This document shows, in pieces, positions 21,195 to 33,462 of a stretch of DNA of 64,000 nt (the stretch's first letter is position 1; each line of letters opens with the position of its first letter). Origin of the DNA: Cryoendolithus antarcticus (Eukaryota > Ascomycota > Dothideomycetes > Cladosporiales > Cladosporiaceae). The notes beneath the pieces were generated by a model that searched no databases, was not told the origin of the DNA, and saw nothing but the letters and a program-made list of their open reading frames with translations. The DNA lies in contig NAJO01000025.1 in the NCBI GenBank assembly GCA_002077065.1, positions 434,001-498,000 of the forward strand. Direction: 5' to 3'. Both the position numbers and the translations under genes were made by a program.

Positions 21195-21740
21195 TCAATC
21201 ACTCTCACTCCCCGCCCCACCCTCCCCATCACTCTCCTCCACTACATCCCCCCCAGCTCCCAACCCAGCCATCATCCCCATCTCCGCTCTCTGCAGCACC
21301 TCCCTCACCTCCCCACACCTCGGATCCAGCAATTCCACAGGCCTCAAACGCGCCTTGTTCCGTATCCTCGGATCGCACCCCGCATCAACCAGAATCTCCA
21401 CGACACCCTTCCCCTCCTCCCACCTCTGCGGGCCCTGCGAATTACACCACCGCACCGCGCAATGCAGCGCTGTGTCGCCTTCCCGGGGCTCCGTGTGGTC
21501 AATTTCCAGCCCCTCTTGATCTAGCAAGAGGTCGAGAGTTTCGTAACTGCCGTGCGAGGCGGCGATGTGGAGGGCTGAGGCGCCGAGGGGGGAGGTGGTG
21601 GTGTTTAGGAAGTGGGCTGTTTTCTGGGGGGCTGAGGAGAAGGGTGGCGTGGAGAGGAGGGTTTGGAGGAGGGAGGTGTTGTTGCGGCGGCAGGCTTCGA
21701 AGAGTTGTTCTTTTGGGGAGGCGCCGTCGTCAGAGGCCAT
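21195..21740 (-). CDS. Small ankyrin-repeat protein
   Basis: A single exon of 181 aa. After MASDDGASPKEQLFEACRRN, ankyrin repeats are visible: NNTSLLQTLLSTPP, ASALHIAASHGSYETLDLLL, DTALHCAVRWCN...GVVEILVDAGCDPRIRNK and LRPVELLDPR. The ALHIAASHG and TALHCAVR motifs are typical repeat starts. The tail is acidic (EESDGEGGAGSESD). It resembles the small cytosolic/nuclear ankyrin proteins of fungi such as yeast Ycr051w (from memory). It is presumably a protein-binding adaptor; the partner is unknown. Confidence 0.85.
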   Translation of the reverse strand: MASDDGASPKEQLFEACRRNNTSLLQTLLSTPPFSSAPQKTAHFLNTTTSPLGASALHIAASHGSYETLDLLLDQEGLEIDHTEPREGDTALHCAVRWCNSQGPQRWEEGKGVVEILVDAGCDPRIRNKARLRPVELLDPRCGEVREVLQRAEMGMMAGLGAGGDVVEESDGEGGAGSESD

Positions 21741-22328
21741 GGTGGGTGTGGGAGCCTTGCGCTAGGGGAGGAGGCTGCGATTGGGGGATTGGCTTGGGGA
21801 CTGCGGGAGTGGGTGAGCTTATGAAGGTTATCGGGTTGGAAGGGTTCGGAGGCGGTGTTGGGAGATGCAGATGTAGTGACTGGAGGTGTTGCGGGAGGGT
21901 AGTCTGTGGCAGTGCTCACTTACTGTCGTGGCGCATTTGCTGGCCACGTCAAGATGTTTCGAAAGTCAGCGGCGTCGATCAAACGTCAGCCCATGACTCG
22001 CAAAGAGATCATACATGACCTTCGCTCGAGTGTCCTGTGACCGTTTCTATCATGCAGTACGCGGATGATTTATACCTAAAAAGACAGCCAGATCACGTCT
22101 CGGGTTCAGTGTACTCCGATATATCGCACCGTCCACGCTTAAAACCGATCTATCCGCTCAATCGATAGCTAGGTCGGACGAGTGAAGAGATAGGCGGCAC
22201 CGCGGTAACGAGAATGTGGCGGTGCTCTTGGAGAAAGGGCCATTTCTGTTCGACCGTCGATACATCAGACCTATCGGGAGCGCTCCGGGCGCTGTAGGAA
22301 CATCTGCAGAGAACTACTGTATGTATCG

Positions 22329-23744
22329 CTACAAGTGCCACCCCCTTGCCCTAGCATCCTTCAACCCCATCCGAAAGATCCCAGCAGACGACACCAGACT
22401 AGGTGTCGGCGTATTGCTCAGCCTTCGCTGCAGTACCGAGGCAATATGCTCAGCCTTTGCGCCTCGCCCCGGCGCTGGTGATGGCAGCTGTGAAGGCGGC
22501 GTGGGCGCCGATCTTGGCTCTATGAAGGGACTCCGGGCTGCGGTTCTCTCGTTCGATTGCGATTCCATGCGTGCGATTTCAGGCAACGACTTTCTCCTGA
22601 TCTCAGCTGCCGTGATGTAGTAGTCCAGCACGCTGCCATACATATCACTTGCTCTTCGCCGAAGAGGGCGCTTCTCAGCGACCTCCTCGAGCGTGCTGGG
22701 AGTCGCAGACCCCGTGTTCCCCCCTGTGTCCTTCAGCAGATGCAGCATGTAGTCCCGATCCACGTCGAAGTTCTTCGTCCCTCCCGTCGAGGGTCCAGTA
22801 TAGCGGATGAAGCGTGCCAGTTCGCGTGTTGACTTGTAGTCAAAAGCCGCCTCACGGGGCGCATGATTCGATTTCGGAGGTGTGGTGGTTTTGGGTATCA
22901 TCCGTGGTGCCAGTGGAGCTGGTAGCAAACTCGGGTGAAACGAGTCAGGTGACGAGCTGTGCGAAGATCCAATGCGTATCGTACGGTCGTCGCCTTGGTC
23001 ACTACCTCGTACCGAGCCGGGAGGTAAAACAGGTGCGAAGGACCTCTTCATATCGACGGTCGTTGGTCGCGTGAGTGTCGATCTTCTGGTGTAGGTCGAT
23101 GCGAAAGATCTGCGCGATTGGGCTGTGCTGGAACTAGCCCTGGTTGGAGGTTTCCGCGTGGTAGAGAAGAGGCTCGAGCCCATCGTAGATCGTCTATTTG
23201 AGGCTTCTCTTGCAGGCGCCTCGAACAGCAGATCCGCAGGAATGCCGTCCAGGCTCGGCGGCAGTAGCTTGACTCCTGGTAACGCCGCTTGACCGTCCAC
23301 GATCGTGCGCACCTTGCTGATGTTGTCCGCTACGAGCTGTTCATGGAGCCTGAGTTTCAGCCCTTCGGTGTGGTAGCTAATCACCCCTTCGTCTTCCATC
23401 CTCAGTGCGCATAGCTCGAAGCTCGCAAGTGCGGGCAGGAGATCCTCCATCTCAACAGCTACGAGCCCGAGCAGAAAGTGCGTCAGTGGACAGCGGTTGT
23501 TCTTCTTCGAGGCGAGCAGGAAGGCGACCCGCGCATCTGGTAGATCGCCAAGCCGCGCGAGGATCAAGCCAGCGTTAACACGACAGCGCATACTTTTACT
23601 GTCATCGCTTGCCATCTGAGCAAGGGTGGCGAAGGCATCTGCGGCTTCTTGCCATTCGTAGCTGTGGTACAGCAGACAAGCGTGCTCCCAGAGGTCGAGC
23701 TCCTGGGAGGATGACAGTGATTCGCGGGTTCGAGTAGGTGGCAT
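22329..23744 (-). CDS. NoxR/p67phox-like TPR protein lacking PB1 and SH3 parts
   Basis: A single exon of 471 aa from ATG 23744 (MPPTRTRESLSSSQELDLWE). The first 150 residues form TPR helices in the order seen in the NADPH-oxidase regulator NoxR: LWEHACLLYHSYEWQEAADA, VNAGLILARLGDLPDARVAF, THFLLGLVAVEMEDLLPALA, GLKLRLHEQLV. The remaining 320 residues are Ser/Thr/Pro/Arg-rich with no PB1 or SH3 domain. Near the end are a helix (VLDYYITAAEIRRKSLPEIA) and IASVLQRRL. The TPR similarity is my reading of the pattern. The missing C-terminal domains argue against a true NoxR. It is probably a scaffold protein of unknown pathway. Confidence 0.65.
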   Translation of the reverse strand: MPPTRTRESLSSSQELDLWEHACLLYHSYEWQEAADAFATLAQMASDDSKSMRCRVNAGLILARLGDLPDARVAFLLASKKNNRCPLTHFLLGLVAVEMEDLLPALASFELCALRMEDEGVISYHTEGLKLRLHEQLVADNISKVRTIVDGQAALPGVKLLPPSLDGIPADLLFEAPAREASNRRSTMGSSLFSTTRKPPTRASSSTAQSRRSFASTYTRRSTLTRPTTVDMKRSFAPVLPPGSVRGSDQGDDRTIRIGSSHSSSPDSFHPSLLPAPLAPRMIPKTTTPPKSNHAPREAAFDYKSTRELARFIRYTGPSTGGTKNFDVDRDYMLHLLKDTGGNTGSATPSTLEEVAEKRPLRRRASDMYGSVLDYYITAAEIRRKSLPEIARMESQSNERTAARSPFIEPRSAPTPPSQLPSPAPGRGAKAEHIASVLQRRLSNTPTPSLVSSAGIFRMGLKDARARGWHL

Positions 23745-23849
23745 GCGATGGAAATGATGAATGTAGAGGCTTTGCAGATGGAGTGTTGGATAGAGATGTG
23801 GATGTGAGTAAAATGTGATCATGTTCCTTACCTTCGTGATATACACCAC

Positions 23850-26775
23850 TTAGCTTCCCATCACCAAGATGATCGCCATGTACCGCGACTTACGGCTTCG
23901 AGTGGCTTTATCAACTTCAGCCTGGACTGGAAGCGTATGGAGGTCAGACTCGGCAGAGTGATGGGGAGTGAACTGACTGCACTACTCGGTAAACATCTTT
24001 CTGCATTACGACGATGACATTGACAGATTCGAGACCTGATTGGTAGTGTGCGTTCGATGATTCCAGTGACTGTGCTTATGCGCCCTCGATGGACGGATCG
24101 CTTTCCAGAGCCCTTCCGATGAGATTGGATGATGACCTGCAGACGAGGTGTGCCTCGGGAAGATTCCATTCGCTGTAGCAGCTGTCCGACTGTCGCCATT
24201 GCACACTTTGGTAGGGTATTCGACCGCATAGATGTCAGGCTGTCAAAGTCTTCCAGCTTGTCAAGCCACAGACGAGGTCTGGCAGAGCTGTATCCTAAAT
24301 CCGGGATCTCTTAAGGCGAGAGATGTGTGCTCGTCGTAATGTTTGACAGGCCATCTACCAGTCAGAAGCGGCACAGCCGTACACTTCAGTCTGATCGCAG
24401 ATCGACAATGGAGCTCTCGCGATATCTACCACGATATGTACGATTGATTAAGTCGCACTTCGCCCGAACTATGTGACGAGTAGGCTATTGCGTGGTCAGC
24501 TATGGATCTCCATACCTGTGAGCTACCGGTCTGCTTCTGCCAAGTCTGCCGCAGCAGTGCTCTCGTGCGCGTAGGGTGGCAATGCCTTAGCACTCAATAT
24601 CACGAAATCGGCAACTCTCATTCACATTTGAGAGAGAAGTCATTGTTGGCGACCGGTGATAGCGGCGCGGCCGCGGGTGTCCGGAGTCGATTTGCGTCGG
24701 AGAACAAGGTCGCCTGCGGCAAGGTGTGGTTGATATTCGCTATACGTCGGCCCGCGAGACCTACCGAGGGAAACCGAGGTACGGCACAGGAGATGACGGG
24801 CAGTTTAGAAGGCTGGGATACGGCCGTGACAACGGAGGTGTAATATCAATGGCGTCTGCATGCTTTTCCATTCCCTGATGCAACAACTCCCACTTGACTC
24901 ATTGGTACTCACCAATATCAATGCGCGTCCAATACTGCAAAGTGCTTGAAAGGCAGACTGGCTGTCCGATCGAGATTCACGGGGGTGCCACGTTTCACAG
25001 CACCGGCGATAGGATGGGACCACTCTATCGGGATCGGGAAACGATGTGAAGGCGGCACTAGCAAACCGGAAGCTGAGCCGGTGGCTTCGCAAGCGAAGCC
25101 AATATGCCCGGGTATAGGCTTTGATGCGGCAGATAGGGTTTGGGCTGTCGGAGAAGCTGGGTGTGTTTGCTTGTCGAAACGAAGGTGGATGTACGACGAT
25201 GTGTCGCGGAGACGGGGCCAGCTGGCTGGGATGGTATGTGATCGCAGATGCGAATTGTGAACACAATTTTCGTGTACTACATATCTCGTGGACTGACCTC
25301 GCAGTGGCATGACGGTTGGGGCGAGCCAAATTGTGATGACTCGAGGTCGATATTCTGGAAAAGCATTGGCTCATCCCCACTGCAGCCTTGTGGGAAGGTT
25401 ATGTGGCGCGGATGCAGGCTTCCTATGCATGATGCATGCCAGCTGCATGCTTGACAGCTCGCCCAGGTCGCCGGGGCTTGCGGCTGTACATGATGAGGCA
25501 AACGTGCATAGCGAAATGTGACAGACCCAATCGACAGCAAAATCTCGTCTTGTCAAACGAAACTTAGGTTGCGAGTCTTGTTTCTTCTCGGCTGATTGAG
25601 ACTCCAAGGCTGCCCTATTTATACGATACGTCGCGCCCACAACGGGGTAGGGACCGGCCTCCGTGGAGGCGGCGAATGCAATTCCGGCAGCCAGGAAGCG
25701 AACGCTAAATGCTTTGGCGCTGACCGGCAGTGGTGGCACGAAATCTTGGAGATCGGGCGGAGCACCGGAAGAATACAAATGGTACGCTTCTGAGCTTTCT
25801 GGCGGCCTTCTAGCGTTGACCGTGAATCATACGTTTGCTGTCGTTTTGCGAGGCTGGGGAAGGGTGAGTCGTGGGTTTGATTGAGGCGATGACAGCCCTG
25901 CCGTCCACCTCATATGACACGGGGTAAAGGGGTGGTGGTCTGAACTCGTCACAGCCCGTCAACGAATCTCAGTAGCAAGTGCTTCATTGCGGCCTCGTGT
26001 GGCTCCCCTCGGTAGGCGATGCGACTGTCAGATCCGGCCTGTCGCCGTTGTTCGGCAGCAAAAGCATTTGGTACCGATCCTGGGATCTGGATAGGGCGGG
26101 AGAGCGTACCTGCAGTAGCGTTACGCCGTGTTGGCCTAGTTGCAACGGTTTCTAGCGCCGCTTCCATGCAGTCGATCTTGAACGCAAGGGTGCCGGGCCA
26201 GAAAGGAGATGGTTTCAGGTGTGACGGCAGGAAATCCCCGTCGATACACAAATCTACTTTGTCTGCACTGACGTATCGAGCATTTTGTCTTGCTCGCTTA
26301 TAGGGGAATGTCAGTGCGGTCGCAAGGTGTTTGCGGTGCGGACGTTTACAAAGACATGCGTTTCCTGCAAACTTTCCGCTCCTTTGTATTATCTCGCCTT
26401 TCGTAATTCTCTATAACCTCTCGTCCACGCGCCATCGGTCGCCTTGCTGTGTACTCACACACTTACTTGGAGCCGTCGCCGGTCATACACTCCTTTGCAC
26501 AGAGTCCAGCATAATTTCGCACCGCATTCCAGCGAAATAGTCACTCCTTCACACAAAGCACACCACTTGATATTGCCAACAAGCTCGACAAGCCGCAAAG
26601 TCCAAATCGTCTGCTCGTCCCACGCGGGCTGCCAATTGCCACATCCAGGCACAGCGTGTCCTTGCGCAAAAGTGAGTCAATGATTGTGCGACTTGCATTC
26701 CGGCATAAGGTCGTGCCGCTCCCTGTCTGGTTCATTTGTTGACTTCTCCCTTTGCGCAGCTCACACTCCGTCGCT
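23850..26775. other. 2.9-kb gene-poor region
   Basis: No open frame here has convincing coding character on either strand, and no multi-exon gene could be assembled. On the minus strand near 25625-25617 there is a good TATA-box match (TATAAATAG), but no coding frame follows it. The region is not AT-rich or visibly repetitive, so it does not look like a RIP-degraded transposon. It may hold long regulatory sequence or non-coding transcripts. Confidence 0.4.
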
Positions 26776-26877
26776 ATGATCACCAGAGAGGACAGCGAGG
26801 CCATGAACATGGGTCGCGGCGCATACGACACGACCGGCACACCCAAACCCAAGCCGCCTCCACCGAAGAAGAGCTGA
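26776..26877 (+). CDS. Last exon of a possible small basic/proline-tailed protein
   Basis: A short frame from ATG 26776 reads MITREDSEAMNMGRG, then AYDTTGTPKPKPP and ends PPKKS (33 aa). It is preceded by a good intron: GTGAGT donor at about 26671, TGTTGACTT branch-like site and TTTGCGCAG ending at 26760. So this is probably the last exon of a short gene whose frame continues upstream through QAQRVLAQ. The upstream frame meets a TGA before any ATG, so the 5' end is unresolved. No family was recognised. Confidence 0.3.
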   Translation: MITREDSEAMNMGRGAYDTTGTPKPKPPPPKKS

Positions 26878-27989
26878 GAAGCTTTCCGCAACACCGTCGC
26901 CACCTCCAACGTCAATAATCACCTTGGCAATGGCGATGCTCGGATGTTGCGAGATGAGCAATGAATCTAGTATTCACATTCAGGTACGTACTCGACTGCG
27001 ATTAAGCTTGACAGGGGAGCTCTTGCCTGCATGGGACCAGCTGCAGGTCTCCACAGAAAACATATCACTAACAAGCATTTGACAGCTCACCACAACATTT
27101 ACGCCACCACATTCACACTCGCTATCACCCTCACCTTCCGCCTTGATATTTTCATGATTTTCTTTCGGCATGCATAATACCCCGTCCAGCGTTCTGAGCG
27201 AATTCGATCGTTTCTGCGACTTTACCACCTCGCCATCACCGACCTAATCACATCAACATCAACACCACCTCCACCTTCACAGCATCGCAACACCTACGTG
27301 CTTTGCTCCTCTCTGGCTTCGGCGTTCAATGGCAAAATATGGGTAGAGGTGGCGACACCATTGGGTACAGTTGGACTTTTTGGGATAGACAAACGGCATC
27401 AGCAGAGCAATTTGCGACTGTACATTACTGGGCATCATCGCGGTAGCGCCTGCGCGGGTTGGATGTCGCACAGTGGTTTGTATACGAGCGATGCTGGGTG
27501 TGGACTGTCCTGGGAAGGGCGATAAGAGCAACGGAGTGTGCTTTCGTCGGCTAGATAGATACCCATCTGCAGCTTTTCGTGTATCGACTACAATCGTTTG
27601 GAACTACAATCGTTTGGAACTACTCCTCTCCTCCTTGCTCTACATCCTCTACCATCTGACCTTGTCAGCGCACTGCTTAGCGTCGAACCTCTTGTGACAA
27701 GCAACATCCACTTCCGTATTGTGGGTTACATATGTCATGCGACCTCAATCCCAGACAAAGACCTGTGTTCGCCACCACAGTGGACCCCGGCACCGCAAGA
27801 ACGCCTGCTGTGTCACCAGCAAACGGGTCCAGACGTCGAACACCTGTCACAACATCCTGCCAACCGCCCCAAAGCAAGACAGGCTGTGGGTCTTCGGGCC
27901 CACTTACCGGGTCAGGTATTCTCAAGGTGAGGTAGTTGATCTACGCAGACTGCTCATTGTGGCAGCGATGGTTGAAGCAGGGACACACC
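26878..27989. other. Intergenic region with a short tandem repeat
   Basis: About 1.1 kb with no convincing gene. Several short frames on both strands overlap each other without coding character. The only structure noted is the 16-bp tandem duplication at 27587-27618. Confidence 0.4.
27587..27618. repeat. 16-bp tandem duplication
   Basis: The unit ACTACAATCGTTTGGA occurs twice head to tail (27587-27602 and 27603-27618), followed by a partial third copy (ACTAC). It is intergenic and most simply a replication-slippage duplication. Confidence 0.9.
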
Positions 27990-28802
27990 TCATAGGCTTT
28001 CGAAGAGGATTGCCACCTTGCCGCTTCCGATCGATTGATATATGTCGCTGGGCCGTGTCTCGCGTTTCGGTACATGTAGGACTAAGGACAAGTCCAGTGC
28101 CGTTTTCGTTCGATCGGTTGGCTCCTTGATTCTGATCGATGCCGCGGTCGCTCCGTAGGTCCCACTGGGCGTAGCGACCGGGAAGCGTGCGTTTCCATCG
28201 CCTCTTTCCTCGATGATAGCTGCCAAAGCCTCTCCAATCGATGGAAGCCTAGTCTGGTCGATCTGCGCTAATACTCCAGCCATGCCAACAGCGCCACATG
28301 GATGCTCCGTAGCCGTTCTACTGATCGGGACTCGAAGCTTTCTCTCAGTGACGTCCAGACACCAGAATGGCACGCCGCCCCTTTCCACGCCCTCTGGAAA
28401 AGCCACCTTCCACTTCACTTCAACGCCATCCTCCCGCATCCTACCTCCAGCCGTCGGCTCAGCGTACCTTACCTTCGTCTCCTTGCGCTTTAGCCTGTCA
28501 TTGAGCTTCTTCACATCGAAGCTCTTGACATCAGGTACGGTGAACGCGTAGTCAATGACTCCGAAGTCCTTCTCACCCCACCAGTGATCTTGCCGACACT
28601 CGGGTTTGTCGTCCACGAAGGCTATGAGCTCGAGGTAAGTCCCATCTGCGAAGAGAACGAGAGTGTTCTGCGTTTCGCCACCGGCATGTGTACCGCCGGG
28701 AGTGAGCGTGAAGTTCGAGGTCAGCCAGGTTGGAGGATCGACAAGCGTGGCATGGGGTAGCAGAAGGACTACGTGATCGAGTTGGGGCGGGGTAGGCGCC
28801 AT
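27990..28802 (-). CDS. Glyoxalase-like domain protein
   Basis: A single exon of 270 aa from ATG 28802 (MAPTPPQLDHVVLLLPHATL). The start LDHVVLLLP, then WLTSNFTLTPGGTHAGGETQ, NTLVLFADGTYLELIAFVD and the later GVIDYAFTVPDV fit the glyoxalase-like (PF13468) VOC fold. The His in LDHVV and the Glu in YLELIAF are the usual metal ligands. The second half (CLDVTERKLRVPISR, HPCGAVGMAGV) pairs as the second VOC module. Substrate is unknown. Family members are annotated near detoxification genes. It lies next to the alpha-glucosidase pseudogene on the same strand. Confidence 0.8.
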   Translation of the reverse strand: MAPTPPQLDHVVLLLPHATLVDPPTWLTSNFTLTPGGTHAGGETQNTLVLFADGTYLELIAFVDDKPECRQDHWWGEKDFGVIDYAFTVPDVKSFDVKKLNDRLKRKETKVRYAEPTAGGRMREDGVEVKWKVAFPEGVERGGVPFWCLDVTERKLRVPISRTATEHPCGAVGMAGVLAQIDQTRLPSIGEALAAIIEERGDGNARFPVATPSGTYGATAASIRIKEPTDRTKTALDLSLVLHVPKRETRPSDIYQSIGSGKVAILFESL

Positions 28803-28948
28803 GCTGATTGCAAGTGGACGATTTCGTTCCGTCGTAATATACGGTAGCAAGCCTTGCGAAAGACCGGCTTCTAAGATGTAGCTTATAACAGCAACCTCGC
28901 ATCTGGCTGCCCAGGTGCAAATGTGAAGTGGGGTACGTCCGGATCACG

Positions 28949-30376
<1,428 letters not shown>

Positions 30377-31430
30377 AGCCTGCGTATCTACTACATACGC
30401 AAGCAGTCTGCCACCAGTTGCGATCCGCGCGTTCAGTGCCAGTGGCAGTCAGAGGTAAGGACATTTATACCACGGAGAGGCCCAGAGACCTGATCCTGGA
30501 GGGCCTGCGTGAATGTTAGGAATGTAGGATAGATGATGAATGCGAGTCAGTGTAGGTGTTTTGCAAAGACAGCAACAGGAATGGAGGTAGCTGATGAGGG
30601 AGACGGCACACTGGGAGTGGTGTTCGGCTTCTGCCAGTGATGCTGCATGGCATTCTGGCCGGGTGCGTCTGCTTGCTGTCGATGCTGCCTCCTCACCCCG
30701 GCAGCTGCAAGGCCCTCCTGCCTCGACGTCTGTGACTTGCGTCTACATCGGACAGATGTATACGGGTTGCAGAGCAGGGTAGACACAATGCTGAGTCCTC
30801 ATCAACACCACATGCTGGTTCCCATTGCCATGAATGGGCTGACAAGAGCACAGATGTGTCCCAGCCCCTCCGGAGAAGCGAAGTGCCCACTGGTCCCTAC
30901 TGCTGGTATGGAACTTCTGTCTCTGCGGCTGCATCGACAGCTGATATTGCTTACGACCAAATACGCCAGTCTCTGTCGGACCCAATCAACAAGATGAGTG
31001 ATGAATGTTACGGAATGTCACTCGATGTGGATCAAACGGGTCTTAGTTCCCGCCGAGCCAACGCACCACGAGACAAGTCGTCGTCAAATGCTCTGTTCAC
31101 GAAAACTGCTGGACGAAGGACTCGCCAACGCGTCTGTCAACAAATGACGTCGCCGCTCATGCACTTCGACAGCTCTGCCACACCTCGCCGCGCCACAATC
31201 TTGAATCCATCCCACCAGGTCCACTTGGTAGGCAAAGCTAAAACCCGACACAACCCGGGTTCCAGGGCCCGCTCTCGACTGCTGGAGCATGTGTGGCTAC
31301 GTCACATCGATACTAGAGGGTGTCCCGCGCCTCGTGGTGTGAAGAGTCTCTAAGGAAGCCAAAATCTCGATTCATTAGGACAACATCCGTAATTATCAAC
31401 TTTCAGATCAAGAAACCCAAGATCACAAGT
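30377..31430. other. Intergenic stretch, no gene seen
   Basis: About 1 kb upstream of both the alpha-glucosidase remnant and the 198-aa gene, which are divergent. Short frames only. No repeats or RNA gene were recognised. Confidence 0.45.
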
Positions 31431-32080
31431 ATGGCCGATCAAGTCAAAGACACCGCAGGCTCAGCAGGCAGCAAGTGGAACGCCATGAGCGAGGACCAGA
31501 AGAAGGAGACGTTCGACAAGCTGCCAACGGAGCAGAAGAAGGGCCAGACTTACACCGAATGGATCAAGTCGGGCTACCACAACCAGTATGAGAACTGGAT
31601 GCCGTGGATTGAGGATAAGTACCTGGCATGGTTCTCCAAGGATAACAAGGCGAGCTACGCCGCGAAGGGTACGTGGCCCACCGGATCCCGAGCTTGATAT
31701 TTGCCTAACGAAATTGCATAGACACCCTCGACAAGTCCAAAATCACCGGCGTCAGCCAAGTCGACAAGCTGCAAGACGACACGAACAACCTCGTCGCCGG
31801 CCAGTTCGGTCAGGGCGGGCTCTTGCAGCCAGTCGGTGACATGGTCTCGAAGGAGGGCGTGAACCGTGCTGAGCGCGGAGGCAAAGACGACAGTGGCTCG
31901 TACGGCGGTCCCGCTTCCAGCGTCACGGACCCGATGGCAAAGACTGCTAAGGGTGCAAGCGATGGTGTTGCGAGCGGAGCATCAAGCGTCGGAAGCACAG
32001 TCACAGGTGGTGCGAAGAGCGCTAGCGGCTACGTGAGCAGCCTGTGGAGTGGTGGGAGCAAGGAGGATGCCAAGAAGTGA
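31431..32080 (+). CDS. Conserved fungal protein of unknown function (198 aa)
   Basis: Two exons (31431-31668 and 31722-32080; intron with GTACGT, GCCTAACG and ATAG) join in phase. The N-terminal half is a compact charged and aromatic domain (KGQTYTEWIKSGYHNQYENW, MPWIEDKYLAWFSKDNKASY). The second half has GVSQVDKLQDDTNNLVAGQF, GGLLQPVGDMVSKEGVNRAE and then a Gly/Ser/Ala-rich tail with short amphipathic repeats ending SSLWSGGSKEDAKK. I believe similar proteins are widespread in ascomycetes, without known function. It is convergent with the DOMON/b561 gene 152 nt away. Confidence 0.85.
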
Positions 32081-32232
32081 GGGAGGATGAAAGGATGATG
32101 TTCACGGCCTACTTAGTCGACGACTGCGTCGTAATTAGCACCCTTCATACACAGTCCCAATGTGATTCCATGTTACATAGATATATTGAATGTTCATGCC
32201 GACCACACGATTTAACCCAAAACAACCTCTAT

Positions 32233-33462
32233 CTAATTCATGCTATGTAATTCATCGCCCTGAAGCTTGTACTGCTCATTAGGTCTATTGCGCCGCCGCT
32301 TCAACTCTCCCCAGACGATTGCACCGATATACGCCAGTCCGAACACTACCGCGACGATAGCATATGGGACCACATGCTTCTTTTCGGTGTCACCAGCGAG
32401 CTGCAACCCCAGCCCGCCGTTGATCATCCCCACCAAGATGGCTAACCTCCCGATTCCAATGTGCGTCCAGGACCAAGCGGTCCGAGTTCGTTTCTCATTG
32501 AACATCTTGTGATGCATCCAGCCGAGCGCAGGCTGCACTAACAGCACCAGGAAGAGTGCAATGCCTATAACGGGATGTGCCTTCTTAATGTCGTCCGTGT
32601 TTGTGGCAAGCCATACGCCCATACCAAAGGCCACCAGGTAGATCAGCCAAGCCAGCATCTGCAGTCCGGCATGCACCCAGACCAGTCCGGAGAAGTTAGC
32701 GACGCGGACCAAGATGCCGCCAATGGGGAAGACAACAAGGAAAGCCAGCGAAGCCATCCCTCCGTGAGCGACCAAGACGGTATTTCGGGATTTGCTTTTG
32801 TTGATAATGGAGGGAGTTATCACACTGGTCTCCAAGAACGGATTGACGCTATTGCTCCCTCTCGCGGTCGCGAAGTCCCAACTCCAGGTGCCGTAGGCGT
32901 TGCCATGCTGCTGTATACCCGCATTGAGATCGTCGGACTGTATGGGGTAGCCGAACTTGTTGGCGTAGATCCAGCTGGCGGCGGAACTCGAGAAGTCCAT
33001 ATTGCCACCTCGCCAAGAACTGCAGTTGCTACAGCGAACATTTGCAACCATCTTATCGGCGAGTACGCCCGATCCCTCGAGTAACGTGAGCTGGCTATTG
33101 CCATTGTACTCAGGCGTGTTGTGGCCTTCGCCATTGCGAGGAGACACCGTCACATTCTGACCGTTTGCCGATTGATACATCACGAACATCTGAGCGCCGT
33201 CCATCTCGCTTCCCTGCCCGAGAGCTACCCATTGGTAGTCTTTTGGAGCAGCGATCCGAAAGTAGATGTCTCTGCTGTTAGAGCTCGAAGAGGTCTGAGG
33301 TATGCTGAGCGAGTAACACACATCTCCCTGGCACTGCGTCGATACTTGCGCGTGTGCGGTCGCAACTAAGAGGCTGTTAGCTCTCCGTTATCTGGAGTGG
33401 AGAGGTCGTGTCAACAATGTACCCAAGCCAATGGTTGCAAGTGCGAAACCGCGAAACGCCAT
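32233..33462 (-). CDS. DOMON (cellobiose-dehydrogenase-type haem domain) + cytochrome b561 membrane protein
   Basis: Exon 1 is 33462-33423 and exon 2 is 33365-32233 (intron 33422-33366, GTACAT...CTTAG), giving 390 aa. The splice creates a signal peptide (MAFRGFALATIGLVATAHAQ) followed by STQCQGDVCYSLSIP. Residues about 22-190 form an iron-reductase DOMON domain (FRIAAPKDYQWVALGQGSEM, GAQMFVMYQS). Residues about 205-365 form a b561 module with four to six helices and the expected His residues (VLVAHGGMASLAFL, VWVHAGLQML, HPVIGIALFL, WSWTHIGIGRL). The tail is short and basic. Such proteins move electrons across the plasma membrane, probably to extracellular acceptors or metals. No flavin domain is present. 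Confidence 0.88.

Noticed and set aside
21155..22018. Plus-strand open frame of 287 residues rich in Gly/Arg/Cys
   Set aside because: It is antisense to the ankyrin-repeat gene and has a composition bias typical of an opposite-strand shadow.
24805..25380. Minus-strand open frame of 191 residues as a gene
   Set aside because: Composition is rich in Ser/His/Cys/Arg with no domain, no conserved look and competing frames on both strands.
23850..26775. Degraded transposon or RIP-affected relic
   Set aside because: No transposase or reverse-transcriptase motifs, no terminal repeats and no AT-enrichment are visible.
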